A DNA stretch of 10,799 nt from Pseudomonadota bacterium. Its GTDB lineage: Bacteria > Pseudomonadota > Alphaproteobacteria > Sphingomonadales > Sphingomonadaceae. The notes below the pieces were generated by a model, which saw only the letters and a program-made list of their open reading frames with translations, made no database searches and had not been told where the DNA came from. Positions 1 through 8,250 of the stretch are shown one piece after another. Positions within the stretch are counted from its first letter, which is position 1; each line of letters starts with the position of its first letter. The stretch is from positions 1 to 10,799 of the forward strand of contig JAEWCK010000210.1 in assembly GCA_023390675.1 (NCBI GenBank), given 5' to 3'. Position numbers and translations under genes: made by a program.

Positions 1-986
1 TATTCGAGCAGGCGCAGTTCCTCGGCTGCGTCGATGCGGACGTTGGAATCGCTGCCGATTCCGAACGCGCCGCGATATTCGGTGGCCGGAAAGATGCCGT
101 CGCCCAGATTGGCCTCGGTGATCGGGCACAGCCCCGCCACCGCGCCGCTTCTCTCGATCGCGGCGATTTCCGCGGGGGTGACATGCGTGGCGTGGATGAG
201 GCACCAGCGCGCATCGATCGGGGCAAGCTCGAAGAGCTGCTCTGCGGGGCGCCGTCCGCTCCACGCCAGGCAATCTTCGACTTCGCGCACTTGCTCGGCG
301 ACGTGGATGTGCACCGGCCCGCCCTCCGCCAGCGGCAGGATCGCCGCCAGTTCCTCGCCCGTCACCGCGCGCAGACTGTGCGGCGCGATGCCGGTCACGG
401 CGTCCGCGGGCATCGCCGCGCGCGAGGCCTCGAGCAGGCGCGCGTAGCTGTCCACGTCGCTCAGGAACCGCCGCTGCGCCTCGCCCGCCGGTGCGCCGCC
501 GAATCCGCCATGCGCGTAGAAGACCGGCAGCAACGTCAGCCCGATCCCCGTCGCCTCGGCGGCCGCGGCGATACGCACGGCCATTTCGGCCGGATCGGCA
601 TAAGGCCGCCCGTCGGGTGCGTGGTGCAGATAGTGAAATTCGCCCGCACGAGTGAACCCGGCCTCGAGCATTTCGGCATAAGCGAGCGCCGCGATCGCCT
701 CGAGATCGTCGGGCGCCAGCGCCTCGACGAAGCGGTACATCAGCGTCCGCCAGGACCAGAAATCGTCGCTACCCGGCCCGCGCGCCTCGGCGAGCCCGGC
801 CATGCCTCGCTGGAAGGCGTGACTGTGAAGATTGGGCATGCCCGGCAAGCCGATCGCATGCCGCTCGTCGCCCGGCTCCGCTTCGGCGCCTGCCTCCACC
901 GCGGCGACGCGCCCGTCGTCGATCGCGATCCGCACGCGATCGGCCCAGCCGGCGGGCAGCAAAGCAGTCTCGAACCACAGATTCAT
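1..986 (-). CDS. hutF: Formimidoylglutamate deiminase, 3' end cut by window edge
   Basis: HutF hydrolyses N-formimino-L-glutamate to N-formyl-L-glutamate and ammonia, the fourth step of the five-step histidine pathway. It is a cytoplasmic metal-dependent amidohydrolase. 328 residues are visible; the family is about 450 long, so the C-terminal quarter lies left of the window. The protein opens MNLWFETALLPAGWADRVRI, typical for HutF. Metal-site motifs appear in order: HSH at residues 54-56 (ligands H54 and H56), HIHVAEQ near 226-232 (H228), LIHATHVTPAE around 263-273, and GSDSNVRID at 311-319 (D313). These correspond to the zinc ligands of the Pseudomonas enzyme. The start is firm: an in-frame stop lies at 1010-1008 and no other start codon falls between it and the ATG at 986. 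That ATG is only 3 nt from the hut palindrome and has no Shine-Dalgarno sequence. It is divergent from hutI. HutI belongs to the same superfamily, but the motifs here are those of HutF. Confidence 0.95.
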   Translation of the reverse strand, partial: MNLWFETALLPAGWADRVRIAIDDGRVAAVEAGAEAEPGDERHAIGLPGMPNLHSHAFQRGMAGLAEARGPGSDDFWSWRTLMYRFVEALAPDDLEAIAALAYAEMLEAGFTRAGEFHYLHHAPDGRPYADPAEMAVRIAAAAEATGIGLTLLPVFYAHGGFGGAPAGEAQRRFLSDVDSYARLLEASRAAMPADAVTGIAPHSLRAVTGEELAAILPLAEGGPVHIHVAEQVREVEDCLAWSGRRPAEQLFELAPIDARWCLIHATHVTPAEIAAIERSGAVAGLCPITEANLGDGIFPATEYRGAFGIGSDSNVRIDAAEELRLLE

Positions 987-989
987 CGC

Positions 990-1009
990 GAATATGTCTA
1001 GACATATTC
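990..1009. promoter_or_regulatory. Putative HutC operator, perfect 20-bp palindrome
   Basis: GAATATGTCTAGACATATTC reads identically on both strands. It is the only strongly AT-rich stretch in the 52-bp gap between the divergent hutF and hutI starts. The ATGTCTAGACAT core resembles the ATGT-N4-ACAT type of palindrome bound by GntR/HutC-family repressors, which in other bacteria respond to urocanate. Each arm also contains CATATT (1003-1008 on +, 996-991 on -), which could serve as a -10 element in either direction, so one bound repressor could block both promoters. The palindrome is seen directly. Assignment to HutC rests on family knowledge and position, and the -10 role is inferred. Confidence 0.85.
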
Positions 1010-1038
1010 ATCGCCTTCGCCAAGGTACACGCGCGAAG

Positions 1039-2229
1039 ATGATGAAATTTGGCACCCGACTCTGGCGCAATGCGCGGCTCGCGACGATGGCGGGCGCGGG
1101 GTTCGGCGTGGTCGAACGCGGCGCAGTCGCGGCAGCGGGCGACACGATCGTCTATGCCGGCCCCGAAGAAGGCGCGCCCGATGCCGCCGACATCATCGAC
1201 TGCGCAGGCCGCTGGATCACCCCGGGGCTGATCGACTGCCACACGCACCTGATCCACGCCGGCAACCGCGCCCGCGAGTTCGAGCTGCGATTGGAAGGCG
1301 CGAGCTACGAGGAAATCGCCCGCGCCGGCGGCGGTATCCTCTCGACGATGCGCGCGACGCGTGAAGCGAGCGAGGCAGAGTTGGTCGCCGGCGCCCTCCC
1401 GCGCCTCGATCAGTTGATCGCCGAGGGCGTGACGACCATCGAGATCAAGTCGGGCTATGGTCTCACGGTCGACGACGAGCGCAAGATGCTCTGCGCCGCC
1501 GAAGCATTGGAGGAACGGCGCTCGATCCGCACGGTGCGCTCGCTGCTCGGCGCGCATGCAGTCCCGCCCGAGTTCGAGGGCGATGCCGATGGCTATGTAG
1601 ACCTGGTCTGCGAGAAGATGATTCCTGCAGCCAAGGGACTCGCGCAGTTCGTGGATGCCTATTGCGAGGGCATCGGGTTCAGCCCGGCACAGGTCGAGCG
1701 GATCTTCGCATGCGCGGCCGCGCACGGATTGCACGTCCGACTCCACGCCGAGCAGCTTTCCAACCAGCACGGCGCCGCGCTCGCCGCAAAACATGGCGCG
1801 CGCTCGGCCGATCATCTCGAATATCTCGACGAAGCCGGCGTCGCGGCGATGGCGGCGGCGGGCACTGTCGCGGTGCTTCTCCCCGGCGCCTTCTATTTCA
1901 CGCGCGAGACCCGCCTGCCCCCCGTCGCCGCACTCCGCCGGGCCGGCGTCCCCATCGCCATCGCCACCGATTGCAACCCGGGCACCTCTCCCATGGCATC
2001 GATCCTGCTGGCGATGAACATGGGCGCGACCTTGTTCCGCCTCACCGTCGAGGAATGCCTGCGCGGCGTAACCGTCAACGCCGCCCGCGCGCTCGGTCGT
2101 TCCGACGCCGGCACGATCGAGCCCGGCAAGCGCGCCGACCTCGCGATCTGGGACATCGAGACCCCGGCCGAACTCGTTTACCGCATCGCCGCCAATCCCC
2201 TCCACGCTCGAGTCTTTGCAGGCCTATGA
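1039..2229 (+). CDS. hutI: Imidazolonepropionase
   Basis: HutI hydrolyses 4-imidazolone-5-propionate to N-formimino-L-glutamate, the third step of histidine breakdown. It is a cytoplasmic metal-dependent amidohydrolase. At 396 residues it has the normal family length of about 400. Visible motifs are DCHTHLIHAGNRAREFELR from residue 66 (metal ligands H68 and H70), IKSGYG at 136-141, GAHA at 171-174, HAEQLSNQHG at 236-245 (H236), ADHLEYL at 257-263 (H259) and ATDCNPGTSP at 309-318 (D311). The ATG at 1039 was chosen because family members start just before LWRNARLAT; the adjacent ATG at 1042 is equally possible. An upstream in-frame ATG at 994 lies inside the palindrome and is less likely. The ribosome site is weak (AAGG at 1022-1025). 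It is the first gene of the operon, and its TGA overlaps the ATG of hutH by 4 bp. Confidence 0.97.
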   Translation: MMKFGTRLWRNARLATMAGAGFGVVERGAVAAAGDTIVYAGPEEGAPDAADIIDCAGRWITPGLIDCHTHLIHAGNRAREFELRLEGASYEEIARAGGGILSTMRATREASEAELVAGALPRLDQLIAEGVTTIEIKSGYGLTVDDERKMLCAAEALEERRSIRTVRSLLGAHAVPPEFEGDADGYVDLVCEKMIPAAKGLAQFVDAYCEGIGFSPAQVERIFACAAAHGLHVRLHAEQLSNQHGAALAAKHGARSADHLEYLDEAGVAAMAAAGTVAVLLPGAFYFTRETRLPPVAALRRAGVPIAIATDCNPGTSPMASILLAMNMGATLFRLTVEECLRGVTVNAARALGRSDAGTIEPGKRADLAIWDIETPAELVYRIAANPLHARVFAGL

Positions 2230-3719
2230 CGCGCATCGTTCCCGGACACGCCGTGCTCGCCGACTGGCGCGCCATCTATCGCGGCGCGCGCGCCGAACTC
2301 GATCCCGGTTGCGCGGACAAGGTCGCCGCGAGCGCGAAGGCCGTCGAAACGATCCTCGCGCGGCACGAGCCGGTCTATGGGATCAACACCGGCTTCGGGA
2401 AGCTCGCCACCGTGAAGATCGGCGATGCCGATCTGGAGACGCTTCAGCGCAACATCGTGCTTAGCCACGCCGCGGGCGTGGGCGAGCCGATGCCGGTGCC
2501 CGTGGTCCGCTTGATGCTCGCGCTCAAGCTTGCGAGCCTCGCGCAGGGCGCATCGGGCGTGCGACCCGCAACGATCGCGCTGCTCGAGAACATGCTTGCG
2601 CGCGACGTCATGCCGGTGATCCCCGCGCAGGGCTCGGTCGGCGCGAGCGGTGATCTCGCCCCGCTCGCGCACATGGCGGCGGCGATGATCGGCGTTGGCG
2701 ACGTGATCGTCGACGGCGCGCGCAGGCCCGCTGCCGAGGTGCTGAAGCCGCTGACGCTCGGCCCGAAAGAAGGCTTGGCACTGCTCAACGGCACGCAATT
2801 CTCGACTGCCTACGCCCTCGCCGGATTGTTCGAGGCCGAAGCGCTGTTGCGCGCCGCCCTCGTGACCGGCGCCCTCTCGACCGAGGCCGCCAAAGGTTCC
2901 GACACGCCGTTCGACCATCGTATCCACGCGCTGCGCGGCCACAAGAGCCAGATCGAAGTCGCCGGTGCGCTACGCAACCTCATGGCGGGCTCGGCGATCC
3001 GTGCCTCGCACCGCGAAGGCGACGAGCGCGTGCAGGATCCCTATTGCCTGCGCTGCCAGCCTCAGGTGATGGGCGCATGCCTAGACCTGCTCCGCCAGGC
3101 AGGCGCGACACTGGAGATCGAAGCCAATGGCGTCACCGACAATCCACTGATCTTCGCCGATACCGGCGAAGCGCTGTCGGGCGGCAATTTCCACGCCGAG
3201 CCGGTGGCCTTCGCCGCCGACGCGATCGCGCTGGCGATCTGCGAGATCGGCAGCCTCGCCGAGCGTCGTGTGGCGATGCTGGTCGATCCCGCGCTCTCCG
3301 GCCTACCCGCCTTCCTGACGCCAAGGCCCGGGCTCAATTCGGGCTTCATGATCCCGCAAGTCACCGCCGCCGCGCTCGTCTCCGAAAACAAGCAGCGCGC
3401 ATATCCCGCTAGCGTCGATTCGATCCCGACGTCGGCCAATCAGGAGGACCATGTCTCGATGGCAGGCCACGGTGCCCGCCGCCTGCTGGCGATGACCGCC
3501 AATCTCGCACACATCCTCGGCGTTGAATATCTCGCCGCCGCGCAGGGTTGCGACTTCCACGCGCCGCTGACTTCCAGCGAAACGCTCGAAGCCGCTCGCG
3601 CGCGCCTGCGCCAAGAGGTTCCGCACCTCGAGGACGATCGCCACTTCGCGCCCGACATGGCGGCCGCCACCGCATTGCTGACCGGCCTAGGCGACGGACT
3701 ACCGGGAGTGACCCCATGA
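2226..3719 (+). CDS. hutH: Histidine ammonia-lyase (histidase)
   Basis: HutH removes ammonia from L-histidine to give trans-urocanate, committing histidine to catabolism. The family is a homotetramer using the MIO cofactor, formed autocatalytically from Ala-Ser-Gly. Here that triad is A140-S141-G142 within GSVGASGDLAPLAHM (residues 136-150). Other active-site segments are present: YGINTGFGKL at 51-60, LLNGTQ at 186-191, QDPYCLRCQPQVMGA at 270-284 (catalytic Tyr273, substrate-binding Arg276) and SANQEDHVSMA at 403-413 (Glu407). Length is 497 residues against about 510 usually. The start at 2226 overlaps the hutI stop (ATGA), a sign of translational coupling, and only a weak GCAGG precedes it. 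The stop likewise overlaps the hutG start. The MIO context and YGINTGFG point to histidine rather than phenylalanine or tyrosine lyase, as does the hut setting. Confidence 0.98.
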   Translation: MTRIVPGHAVLADWRAIYRGARAELDPGCADKVAASAKAVETILARHEPVYGINTGFGKLATVKIGDADLETLQRNIVLSHAAGVGEPMPVPVVRLMLALKLASLAQGASGVRPATIALLENMLARDVMPVIPAQGSVGASGDLAPLAHMAAAMIGVGDVIVDGARRPAAEVLKPLTLGPKEGLALLNGTQFSTAYALAGLFEAEALLRAALVTGALSTEAAKGSDTPFDHRIHALRGHKSQIEVAGALRNLMAGSAIRASHREGDERVQDPYCLRCQPQVMGACLDLLRQAGATLEIEANGVTDNPLIFADTGEALSGGNFHAEPVAFAADAIALAICEIGSLAERRVAMLVDPALSGLPAFLTPRPGLNSGFMIPQVTAAALVSENKQRAYPASVDSIPTSANQEDHVSMAGHGARRLLAMTANLAHILGVEYLAAAQGCDFHAPLTSSETLEAARARLRQEVPHLEDDRHFAPDMAAATALLTGLGDGLPGVTP

Positions 3720-4510
3720 TCCGCGTCGAACGCGGCGACGCGCCGCTGATCGTCAGCATCCCCCACGCCGGGCTCCAGATTCCCGAGGAGATAGCGAACC
3801 GGCTCGTCTCCCCGGATCTCGCCCGCTACGACGCCGATCTCTACGTCGATCATCTCTACGCCTTCGCGCACGGCTTCAATGCGACGATCGTCCGCACCAC
3901 GATCTCGCGCACCGTGATCGACGTGAATCGCGATCCCTCGGGCAAATCGCTCTATCCGGGCCAGGCGACTACCGGTCTTTGCCCCGTCGAGACCTTCGAC
4001 GGCGCGCCGCTCTATCACGAAGGTCAGGCCCCCGACGCCGCCGAGATCGAGGCGCGCCGCCGCGAATGGTTCGAACCCTATCACCACGCGCTCGCTACCG
4101 AGATCGAACGGCTGAGGACGCAGCACGGCCGCGTCGTTCTTTACGACGCCCATTCGATCCGGAGCGAAGTGCCGCGTCTGTTCGAAGGCATGCTGCCCCA
4201 GTTCAACATCGGCACCAATTCGGGCGCGTCGTGCGACTATATGCTCGCAAAGCGCATCGAGAATATCTGCCGCGGCAGCGCGAGCACGGTGGTCGACGGG
4301 CGCTTCAAGGGCGGCTGGATCACGCGCCACTACGGCCAGCCCGCCGCGAATGTCCACGCGATCCAGATGGAGCTCGCGATGCGCGGCTATATCGAGGAAG
4401 TGCCGCATGAGCAGTGGCCGCCCGCATGGAACCTCATCCGCGCCGAGCCGTGCATCGACGTGCTCCGCCTCGTCCTCGCCGCCGCACTCGATTTCGCAGA
4501 GGGACAATGA
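3716..4510 (+). CDS. hutG: N-formylglutamate deformylase (amidohydrolase)
   Basis: HutG of the FGase family hydrolyses N-formyl-L-glutamate to glutamate and formate, the last step of the HutF-dependent route. It is a cytoplasmic enzyme, probably zinc-dependent. The 264 residues match the usual 260-270. Family signatures are SIPHAGLQIP at 14-23, YDADLYVDHLY at 38-48, SRTVIDVNRDPSG at 64-76, LYDAHSIRSEVPRLFEG at 142-158, NIGTNSGASC at 164-173, GGWITRHYG at 199-207 and QMELAMRGY at 217-225. It is not the arginase-like HutG (formimidoylglutamase), which fits the presence of hutF. The ATG at 3716 overlaps the hutH stop by 4 bp and has a good GGGAG at 3704-3708 with 7-nt spacing. The stop overlaps the hutU start in the same way. 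Confidence 0.96.
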   Translation: MIRVERGDAPLIVSIPHAGLQIPEEIANRLVSPDLARYDADLYVDHLYAFAHGFNATIVRTTISRTVIDVNRDPSGKSLYPGQATTGLCPVETFDGAPLYHEGQAPDAAEIEARRREWFEPYHHALATEIERLRTQHGRVVLYDAHSIRSEVPRLFEGMLPQFNIGTNSGASCDYMLAKRIENICRGSASTVVDGRFKGGWITRHYGQPAANVHAIQMELAMRGYIEEVPHEQWPPAWNLIRAEPCIDVLRLVLAAALDFAEGQ

Positions 4511-6162
4511 CTCGCATCGACAATGCCCGCCGGATCAAGGCGCCCACCGGCCCCGAGCTGAGCGCGAAGAGCTGGCTCACCGAAGCCCCCCTGCGGATGC
4601 TGATGAACAATCTCGACGCCGAAGTCGCCGAGGCGCCGGAAAGCCTCGTCGTCTATGGCGGTATCGGCCGCGCCGCGCGCGACTGGGAGAGCTTCGACCG
4701 GATCGCCGAGGCACTGCGCCGGTTGGAGGCCGACAAGACGCTGCTCGTCCAGTCGGGCAAGCCCGTTGGCGTCTTCCGCACCCACGCGGACGCCCCGCGC
4801 GTGCTGATCGCCAATTCCAACCTCGTGCCCAAATGGGCGATCTGGGAGCATTTCCACGAGCTCGATCGCAAGGGTCTGATGATGTACGGCCAGATGACGG
4901 CTGGCTCGTGGATCTATATCGGCACGCAGGGCATCGTGCAGGGCACCTACGAGACTTTCGCCGAAGTCGGCCGCCAGCATTACGGCGGCGATCTTTCGGA
5001 CAAGTGGATCCTCACCGCGGGTCTCGGCGGCATGGGCGGTGCGCAGCCGCTCGCGGCGACGATGGCGGGCGCCTCGTGCCTTGCGGTCGAATGCCAGCCG
5101 AGCCGGATCGAGATGCGGCTCAAGACCCGCTATCTCGATCGTGCTGCAAACAGCATCGACGAAGCGCTCGACATCATTCGGTCTTCCGACAAGCCCGTCT
5201 CGGTTGGTCTGCTCGGCAACGCCGCCGAAATTCTTCCCGAACTCGTGCGCCGCGGCGTGCGCCCCGACGTCGTCACCGATCAGACCTCGGCGCACGATCC
5301 CGTCAACGGCTACCTCCCCGCCGGCTGGAGCCTCGACGAGTGGTTCGCCAAGCGAGAGTCCGCGCCGCACGAAGTCGAAGCCGCCGCGCGCCAGTCGATG
5401 GCGACACATGTCGAGGCGATGCTCGCCTTTCACCGCATGGGCGTGCCCACGCTCGATTACGGCAACAACATCCGGCAAGTGGCGAAGGACGAAGGCGTAA
5501 AGGACGCGTTTGCCTTCCCCGGCTTCGTCCCCGCTTATATTCGCCCGCTATTCTGCCGGGGTGTCGGCCCCTTCCGCTGGGCGGCGCTCTCCGGCAACCC
5601 CGAAGATATCTACAAGACCGACCAGCGCGTGAAGGAATTGCTCCCCGACGACCAGCATCTCCACCATTGGCTCGACATGGCGCGCGAGCGCATCGCCTTC
5701 CAGGGCCTTCCCGCGCGCATCTGCTGGGTGGGACTCGGCGACCGCCATCGGCTTGGCCTCGCGTTCAACGAGATGGTGGCGAACGGCGAGCTCGAGGCGC
5801 CCGTGGTGATCGGCCGCGACCATCTCGACAGCGGCTCCGTCGCCAGCCCCAATCGCGAGACCGAGGCGATGCGCGATGGCTCGGACGCGGTCTCGGACTG
5901 GCCCTTGCTCAACGCGCTGCTCAACACCGCGAGCGGCGCGACCTGGGTGTCGCTCCATCATGGCGGCGGCGTCGGCATGGGCTATTCGCAGCATGCCGGC
6001 ATGGTGATCGTCGCCGACGGCACCGAAGAGGCTGCCCGCCGCATCGAGCGCGTGCTGTGGAACGATCCGGCGACCGGCGTGATGCGCCACGCCGATGCCG
6101 GTTATCCCGAAGCGCTCGCCTGCGCGCGCGAGCAGGGGCTGGATTTACCCGGCATCCTCTGA
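4507..6162 (+). CDS. hutU: Urocanate hydratase (urocanase)
   Basis: HutU adds water to urocanate to give 4-imidazolone-5-propionate, the second pathway step, using tightly bound NAD+ as an electrophile. Length is 551 residues against about 555 in the family. Signatures include ELSAKSWLTEAPLRMLMNNL at 17-36, LVQSGKPVGVFRTH at 80-93, the glycine-rich NAD-binding GLGGMGGAQP at 172-181, DVVTDQTSAHDP at 254-265, and ARICWVGLGDRHRLG at 403-417, where C406 matches the conserved active-site cysteine. Another is SLHHGGGVGMGYSQHAG at 482-498. The ATG at 4507 overlaps the hutG stop by 4 bp. A GAGGGA (4499-4504) lies only 2 nt before it, closer than usual, consistent with re-initiation by ribosomes ending hutG. 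It is the last gene of the operon; its final 18 bp overlap the 3' end of glcB on the other strand. Confidence 0.98.
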   Translation: MTRIDNARRIKAPTGPELSAKSWLTEAPLRMLMNNLDAEVAEAPESLVVYGGIGRAARDWESFDRIAEALRRLEADKTLLVQSGKPVGVFRTHADAPRVLIANSNLVPKWAIWEHFHELDRKGLMMYGQMTAGSWIYIGTQGIVQGTYETFAEVGRQHYGGDLSDKWILTAGLGGMGGAQPLAATMAGASCLAVECQPSRIEMRLKTRYLDRAANSIDEALDIIRSSDKPVSVGLLGNAAEILPELVRRGVRPDVVTDQTSAHDPVNGYLPAGWSLDEWFAKRESAPHEVEAAARQSMATHVEAMLAFHRMGVPTLDYGNNIRQVAKDEGVKDAFAFPGFVPAYIRPLFCRGVGPFRWAALSGNPEDIYKTDQRVKELLPDDQHLHHWLDMARERIAFQGLPARICWVGLGDRHRLGLAFNEMVANGELEAPVVIGRDHLDSGSVASPNRETEAMRDGSDAVSDWPLLNALLNTASGATWVSLHHGGGVGMGYSQHAGMVIVADGTEEAARRIERVLWNDPATGVMRHADAGYPEALACAREQGLDLPGIL

Positions 6163-8250
6163 AGCCTTCACTTCCGCACGGAAGCGGTGGAGCAGCGGCT
6201 CGGTATAGCCATTGGGCTGCTCGACGCCCTCGAACACCAGCGCGCGTGCCGCCTTGAAGGCGAGGCTCGCATCCTCGTTTCCCGCCATCGGCCGGTAGAG
6301 CGGATCGCCGGCGTTCTGCGCGTCGACCTTCGCCGCCATTCGCTTGAGCGCCGCGTCGATCTCGTCCGAGGTCACGACGCCATGCAGCAGCCAGTTGGCC
6401 ATATGCTGCGCGCTGATGCGAAGCGTCGCACGATCCTCCATCAGCCCGACGTCATGCACGTCGGGCACCTTCGAGCAGCCCACGCCCTGATCGACCCAGC
6501 GCACGACATAGCCGAGGATGCCCTGCGCATTGTTGTCGAGCTCTTCGCGCACTTCGTCGGGCGACCAGTTGCGGCCTTCGGCGAGTGGAATGGTCAGCAG
6601 CGCGTCGAGCGGCGCGACTGGCTCGCTCGCGCGCTCCGCCTGCCGAGCGAAGACGTCGACCATGTGATAGTGCGTCGCGTGCAGCGTAGCCGCGGTTGGG
6701 CTCGGGACCCAAGCGGTGGTCGCGCCGCTCAGCGGATGGCCGATCTTCTGCGCGAGCATCTCGGCCATACGATCGGGCGCGGCCCACATCCCCTTGCCGA
6801 TCTGCGCCTTGCCCGAAAGCCCACAGGCGAGCCCGATCTGTACGTTGCGGTCCTCATAGGCTTTGATCCACGCCGACGTCTTCATGGCGCCCTTGCGGAC
6901 CATCGCCCCGGCGCGCATCGAGGTATGGATCTCGTCCCCGGTCCGGTCGAGGAAGCCGGTATTGATGAACACGATCCGGTCCTTCACGGCATGGATGCAT
7001 GCCGCGAGATTGGCCGAGGTGCGCCGCTCCTCGTCCATAACGCCGACCTTGATCGTGTGACGATCGAGCCCGAGCAGATCCTCGACTGCGTCGAACAGCC
7101 GATTGGTGAAGGCAGCCTCGGCGGGGCCGTGCATCTTGGGCTTGACGATGTAGATCGATCCGGCGCGGCTGTTGCGGAACCTGCCCAGCCCTTTCAGGTC
7201 GTGCAGCCCGATCAGCGACGTGACGATTGCGTCGAGAATGCCCTCGGGCGCCTCGCCGCCATCGGCCAGCAGCACCGCGGGGGTTGTCATCAGATGGCCG
7301 ACATTGCGGACGAACAACACGCTGCGACCGGGCAGCGCGAACCCGGTCCCGTCGGGCGCGGTATAGTTCCGATCTTCGGCGAGCGTGCGGGTCAGGCATT
7401 GTCCGCCCTTGTCGAAGCTGGCCTCGAGATCGCCGCGCATCAGCCCCAGCCAATTGGCATAGGCCGCGACCTTGTCCTCGGCATCGACCGCGGCGACTGA
7501 ATCCTCGAGGTCGCAGATCGTCGTGAGCGCCGATTCGAGCAGGATATCCGCCAACCCGGCTGGGTCTTCGCGGCCGATCGGATGTTCGGGATCGATCACC
7601 AGTTCGATGTGCAGGCCGTTGTGTTGGAACAGCCAATTGTCGCCCGCTCGCCCGGCGAGCTGCGCCGGATCGGCGAGATCGGGCGTCCCGCCGGCCCAGT
7701 TGCGCCAGGAGCCCGAGGCCAACGGCGCGGCATAATCGAGGAAATCCCTCGCCCAGGCGATCACCCGGTTCCCACGCTCGGGGTCATAGCCCTTCGCCGC
7801 AGGCGCCCCCGGAATCGCGTCGGTACCGTAGAGCGAATCGTACAGGCTGCCCCAGCGCGCATTGGCGGCGTTGAGCAGGAAGCGCGCATTGAGGATCGGC
7901 ACCACGAGCTGCGGCCCGGCGCGGCGCGCGACCTCGTCGTCAACACCTTCGGGCGCGACGGTGAAGGGCGCTGGCTCGTCGACCACGTATCCGATTTCGC
8001 GCAGGAACGCCTGATAAGCGGGCCCGGACGTCGCTCCGCCGTTGCGATGCCACGCATCGATCCGCGCATGGATGGCGCCGCGCGCGGCGAGCAGGGCTGC
8101 GTTTTCGGGAGCAAATCGCATGAAAATCGACGCCACGCCGCGCCAGAAAGACTCGGGATCGACCCCCGTCCCCGGCAACGCCTGCCGCTCGAGGAAGTCC
8201 GCGAGCACCGCCGCGACCCGAAGTCCCGATCGTTCAACCATTTCGTGCAT
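6145..8250 (-). CDS. glcB: Malate synthase G
   Basis: This enzyme condenses glyoxylate with acetyl-CoA and water to form malate, feeding the glyoxylate shunt and glycolate use. It is a Mg2+-dependent cytoplasmic enzyme, monomeric in E. coli. Length is 701 residues, in the isoform-G range of about 720 and well above the 530 of isoform A. Active-site features match E. coli GlcB: SVLFVRNVGHLMT at 310-322 (R315, catalytic Arg338), GVMDEERRTSANL at 403-415 (metal-binding Glu), GFLDRTGDEIHTSM at 432-445 (D435, metal Asp455), and GCSKVPDVHDVGLMEDRATL at 591-610. In the last segment C592 and D606 match Cys617 and the base Asp631. The start at 8250 has GGAGGGG at 8264-8258, 7 nt upstream; an ATG at 8241 is a less likely alternative. 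It follows the DeoR-type regulator on the same strand after 169 bp, and its stop lies inside hutU. Confidence 0.98.
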   Translation of the reverse strand: MHEMVERSGLRVAAVLADFLERQALPGTGVDPESFWRGVASIFMRFAPENAALLAARGAIHARIDAWHRNGGATSGPAYQAFLREIGYVVDEPAPFTVAPEGVDDEVARRAGPQLVVPILNARFLLNAANARWGSLYDSLYGTDAIPGAPAAKGYDPERGNRVIAWARDFLDYAAPLASGSWRNWAGGTPDLADPAQLAGRAGDNWLFQHNGLHIELVIDPEHPIGREDPAGLADILLESALTTICDLEDSVAAVDAEDKVAAYANWLGLMRGDLEASFDKGGQCLTRTLAEDRNYTAPDGTGFALPGRSVLFVRNVGHLMTTPAVLLADGGEAPEGILDAIVTSLIGLHDLKGLGRFRNSRAGSIYIVKPKMHGPAEAAFTNRLFDAVEDLLGLDRHTIKVGVMDEERRTSANLAACIHAVKDRIVFINTGFLDRTGDEIHTSMRAGAMVRKGAMKTSAWIKAYEDRNVQIGLACGLSGKAQIGKGMWAAPDRMAEMLAQKIGHPLSGATTAWVPSPTAATLHATHYHMVDVFARQAERASEPVAPLDALLTIPLAEGRNWSPDEVREELDNNAQGILGYVVRWVDQGVGCSKVPDVHDVGLMEDRATLRISAQHMANWLLHGVVTSDEIDAALKRMAAKVDAQNAGDPLYRPMAGNEDASLAFKAARALVFEGVEQPNGYTEPLLHRFRAEVKASEDAG

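Noticed and set aside
994..1038. Upstream hutI start at the ATG at 994
   Set aside because: It lies inside the putative operator, has no ribosome site, and the extra 15 residues are not typical of HutI.
769..2205. 478-residue ORF on the minus strand opposite hutI and part of hutF
   Set aside because: It has low-complexity Arg/Gly/Ala-rich composition with no recognisable domain, and it lies antisense to a clear hutI. It reflects the scarcity of stop codons in GC-rich antisense frames.
3440..5478. Two long minus-strand ORFs (3440-4507 and 4387-5478) opposite hutG and hutU
   Set aside because: They are antisense shadows of strongly conserved genes, have no motifs of their own and overlap each other.
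6187..7500. 437-residue plus-strand ORF opposite glcB
   Set aside because: It is antisense to malate synthase with His/Arg/Ala-rich composition and no domain; glcB is unambiguous.
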